Source: Desmodus rotundus (taxonomy: Eukaryota; Chordata; Mammalia; Chiroptera; Phyllostomidae). Taken from it: 64,000 nucleotides of DNA. Made by a program: the position numbers and the translations under genes. The stretch's first letter is position 1. Each line of letters begins with the position of its first letter. Below are positions 63,126-64,000 of this stretch, one piece after another. The stretch is taken from NCBI RefSeq assembly GCF_022682495.2, contig NC_071392.1, positions 55,701,459 through 55,765,458 on the forward strand, written 5' to 3'. The notes below the pieces were generated by a model, which saw only the letters and a list, made by a program, of their open reading frames with translations, had not been told where the DNA came from and made no database searches.

Positions 63126-64000
63126 ACTATAAGGACTAGTTATTAGAAGAACTAATATGTTGTGTCTTCCTTTAGAAATTCCACAGATATACCTACCACC
63201 TTAATGAAAATACAATTGTGGTTGCCTAGGTGAGAAATTCAGATATGCAGTTGCTAATCTTCCCCTAACTCAACACCTTGAAGATAAAGAGACTGAGAGC
63301 TGACCACAGTGGTCAGATGCTGGGACATTTGATGGGCTTCTGTTTGCTAGAGAGCTTCCCAACTGGTTTGCAGTAGAGACGGACACAGTCCTTTCTCCCT
63401 TCTTTCCCTGAAATAGTAGAAACTGTTCCCTTTGAATAGTTACCTTTTCCCTTTGGACACATTTTCTCCAGCCTTATCCAGGCAGGTGATGGGGGGTGGG
63501 AAGGTGTGCTCTCCTGTCTTACTCTCCTCCATATCTCCTGTGGCAGGGAATGTACACTTATGTTCATTTAATCTGCTGTTCTATACATCAGAGTCCCAAG
63601 ATCTCACAGTTATGGTATTGGGTAAACTGGATCTTTCAAAATCTGCTTTGCTACAAGGTTATTCAGACCTAGATGGACAAGCAGCAGTGCTATACTATTT
63701 AATTTTTGACAAAAAAGTATACACAAAGCCTTCAGCCTGATACCTGTCAAATGGTAAGTTCTTAGTAGTTCTTAGTTGGCCTACTCAACCAACTCGCTCA
63801 TTCCTACTGATGCTATTACTAGAGCTCTGGGGCTGGTTAAAGCCAAAGTCACCTTGCTTTCTCCAACTCCCTGTGTACTCATTTCCTCAGCCCCCCATAT
63901 TATTGTTCTGGAACCAGAGTGAGTTCAGCTATTTGACACCATTGGTGGCATCTAGGAGCACCCACCCCACCTCTTCTAACAAAACAAAGAGGTTAGTATA

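Overview
This is a piece of a bat nuclear genome lying inside one gene, GLI3, which is read on the minus strand. Bat origin is indicated by four Ves-type tRNA-derived SINEs, each starting like 'ccctggctgg...gctcagttggttgagc', together with a bat-style L1 and two half-L1 (HAL1) elements. The rest of the repeat load is the usual old mammalian set (L2, MIR, MLT1, MER5A, MER20, old L1). There is no bacterial, organellar or viral gene cluster.

Six consecutive internal GLI3 coding exons are present. In gene order they are 54385-54180, 50355-50209, 45752-45551, 22629-22416, 20565-20452 and 18958-18818. Each has a consensus AG acceptor and GT donor. Their lengths (206, 147, 202, 214, 114 and 141 bp) and phases fit human exons 5 to 10 (c.474-1497) as I remember them. 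Joined, they form one open frame from the N-terminal repressor region, through the SUFU-binding SYGHL motif, to the start of zinc finger 1. The upstream exons (1-4) and the downstream exons (11-15, with most of the zinc fingers, the processing region and the activation domain) lie outside the window. The rest is intron: part of intron 10 (1-18817), introns 9 to 5, and part of intron 4 (54386-64000).

Intron 10 holds two old L1 fragments in tandem (4585-6925) and a probable LTR inserted into a MER5A (10478-11632). It also has long repeat-poor, AT-rich stretches at 12.5-18.8 kb that could contain regulatory elements. Introns 9 and 8 are short, and a Ves SINE lies close to exon 9. Intron 7 (22.9 kb) is swollen by an almost full-length L1 with perfect 14-bp target-site duplications (30117-36884) and by two HAL1 elements, one with a 5' inversion. 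All three read, in their 3' parts, in the same direction as GLI3. Intron 5 contains a small RPS20-derived retrocopy nested beside an old L1 fragment, with three copies of the target sequence.

I found no convincing new gene or undescribed system. The more unusual items are retroposition structures: the 5'-inverted HAL1, the RPS20 mini-retrocopy, a 23-bp retro-insertion with 15-bp duplications, a hairpin-ended MITE-like element, and a palindrome flanked by direct repeats in the L1 5' UTR. Some intronic stretches are candidate enhancers but need alignment to prove. Repeat family names come from memory of consensus sequences, and most repeat boundaries are good to about 10-30 bp.
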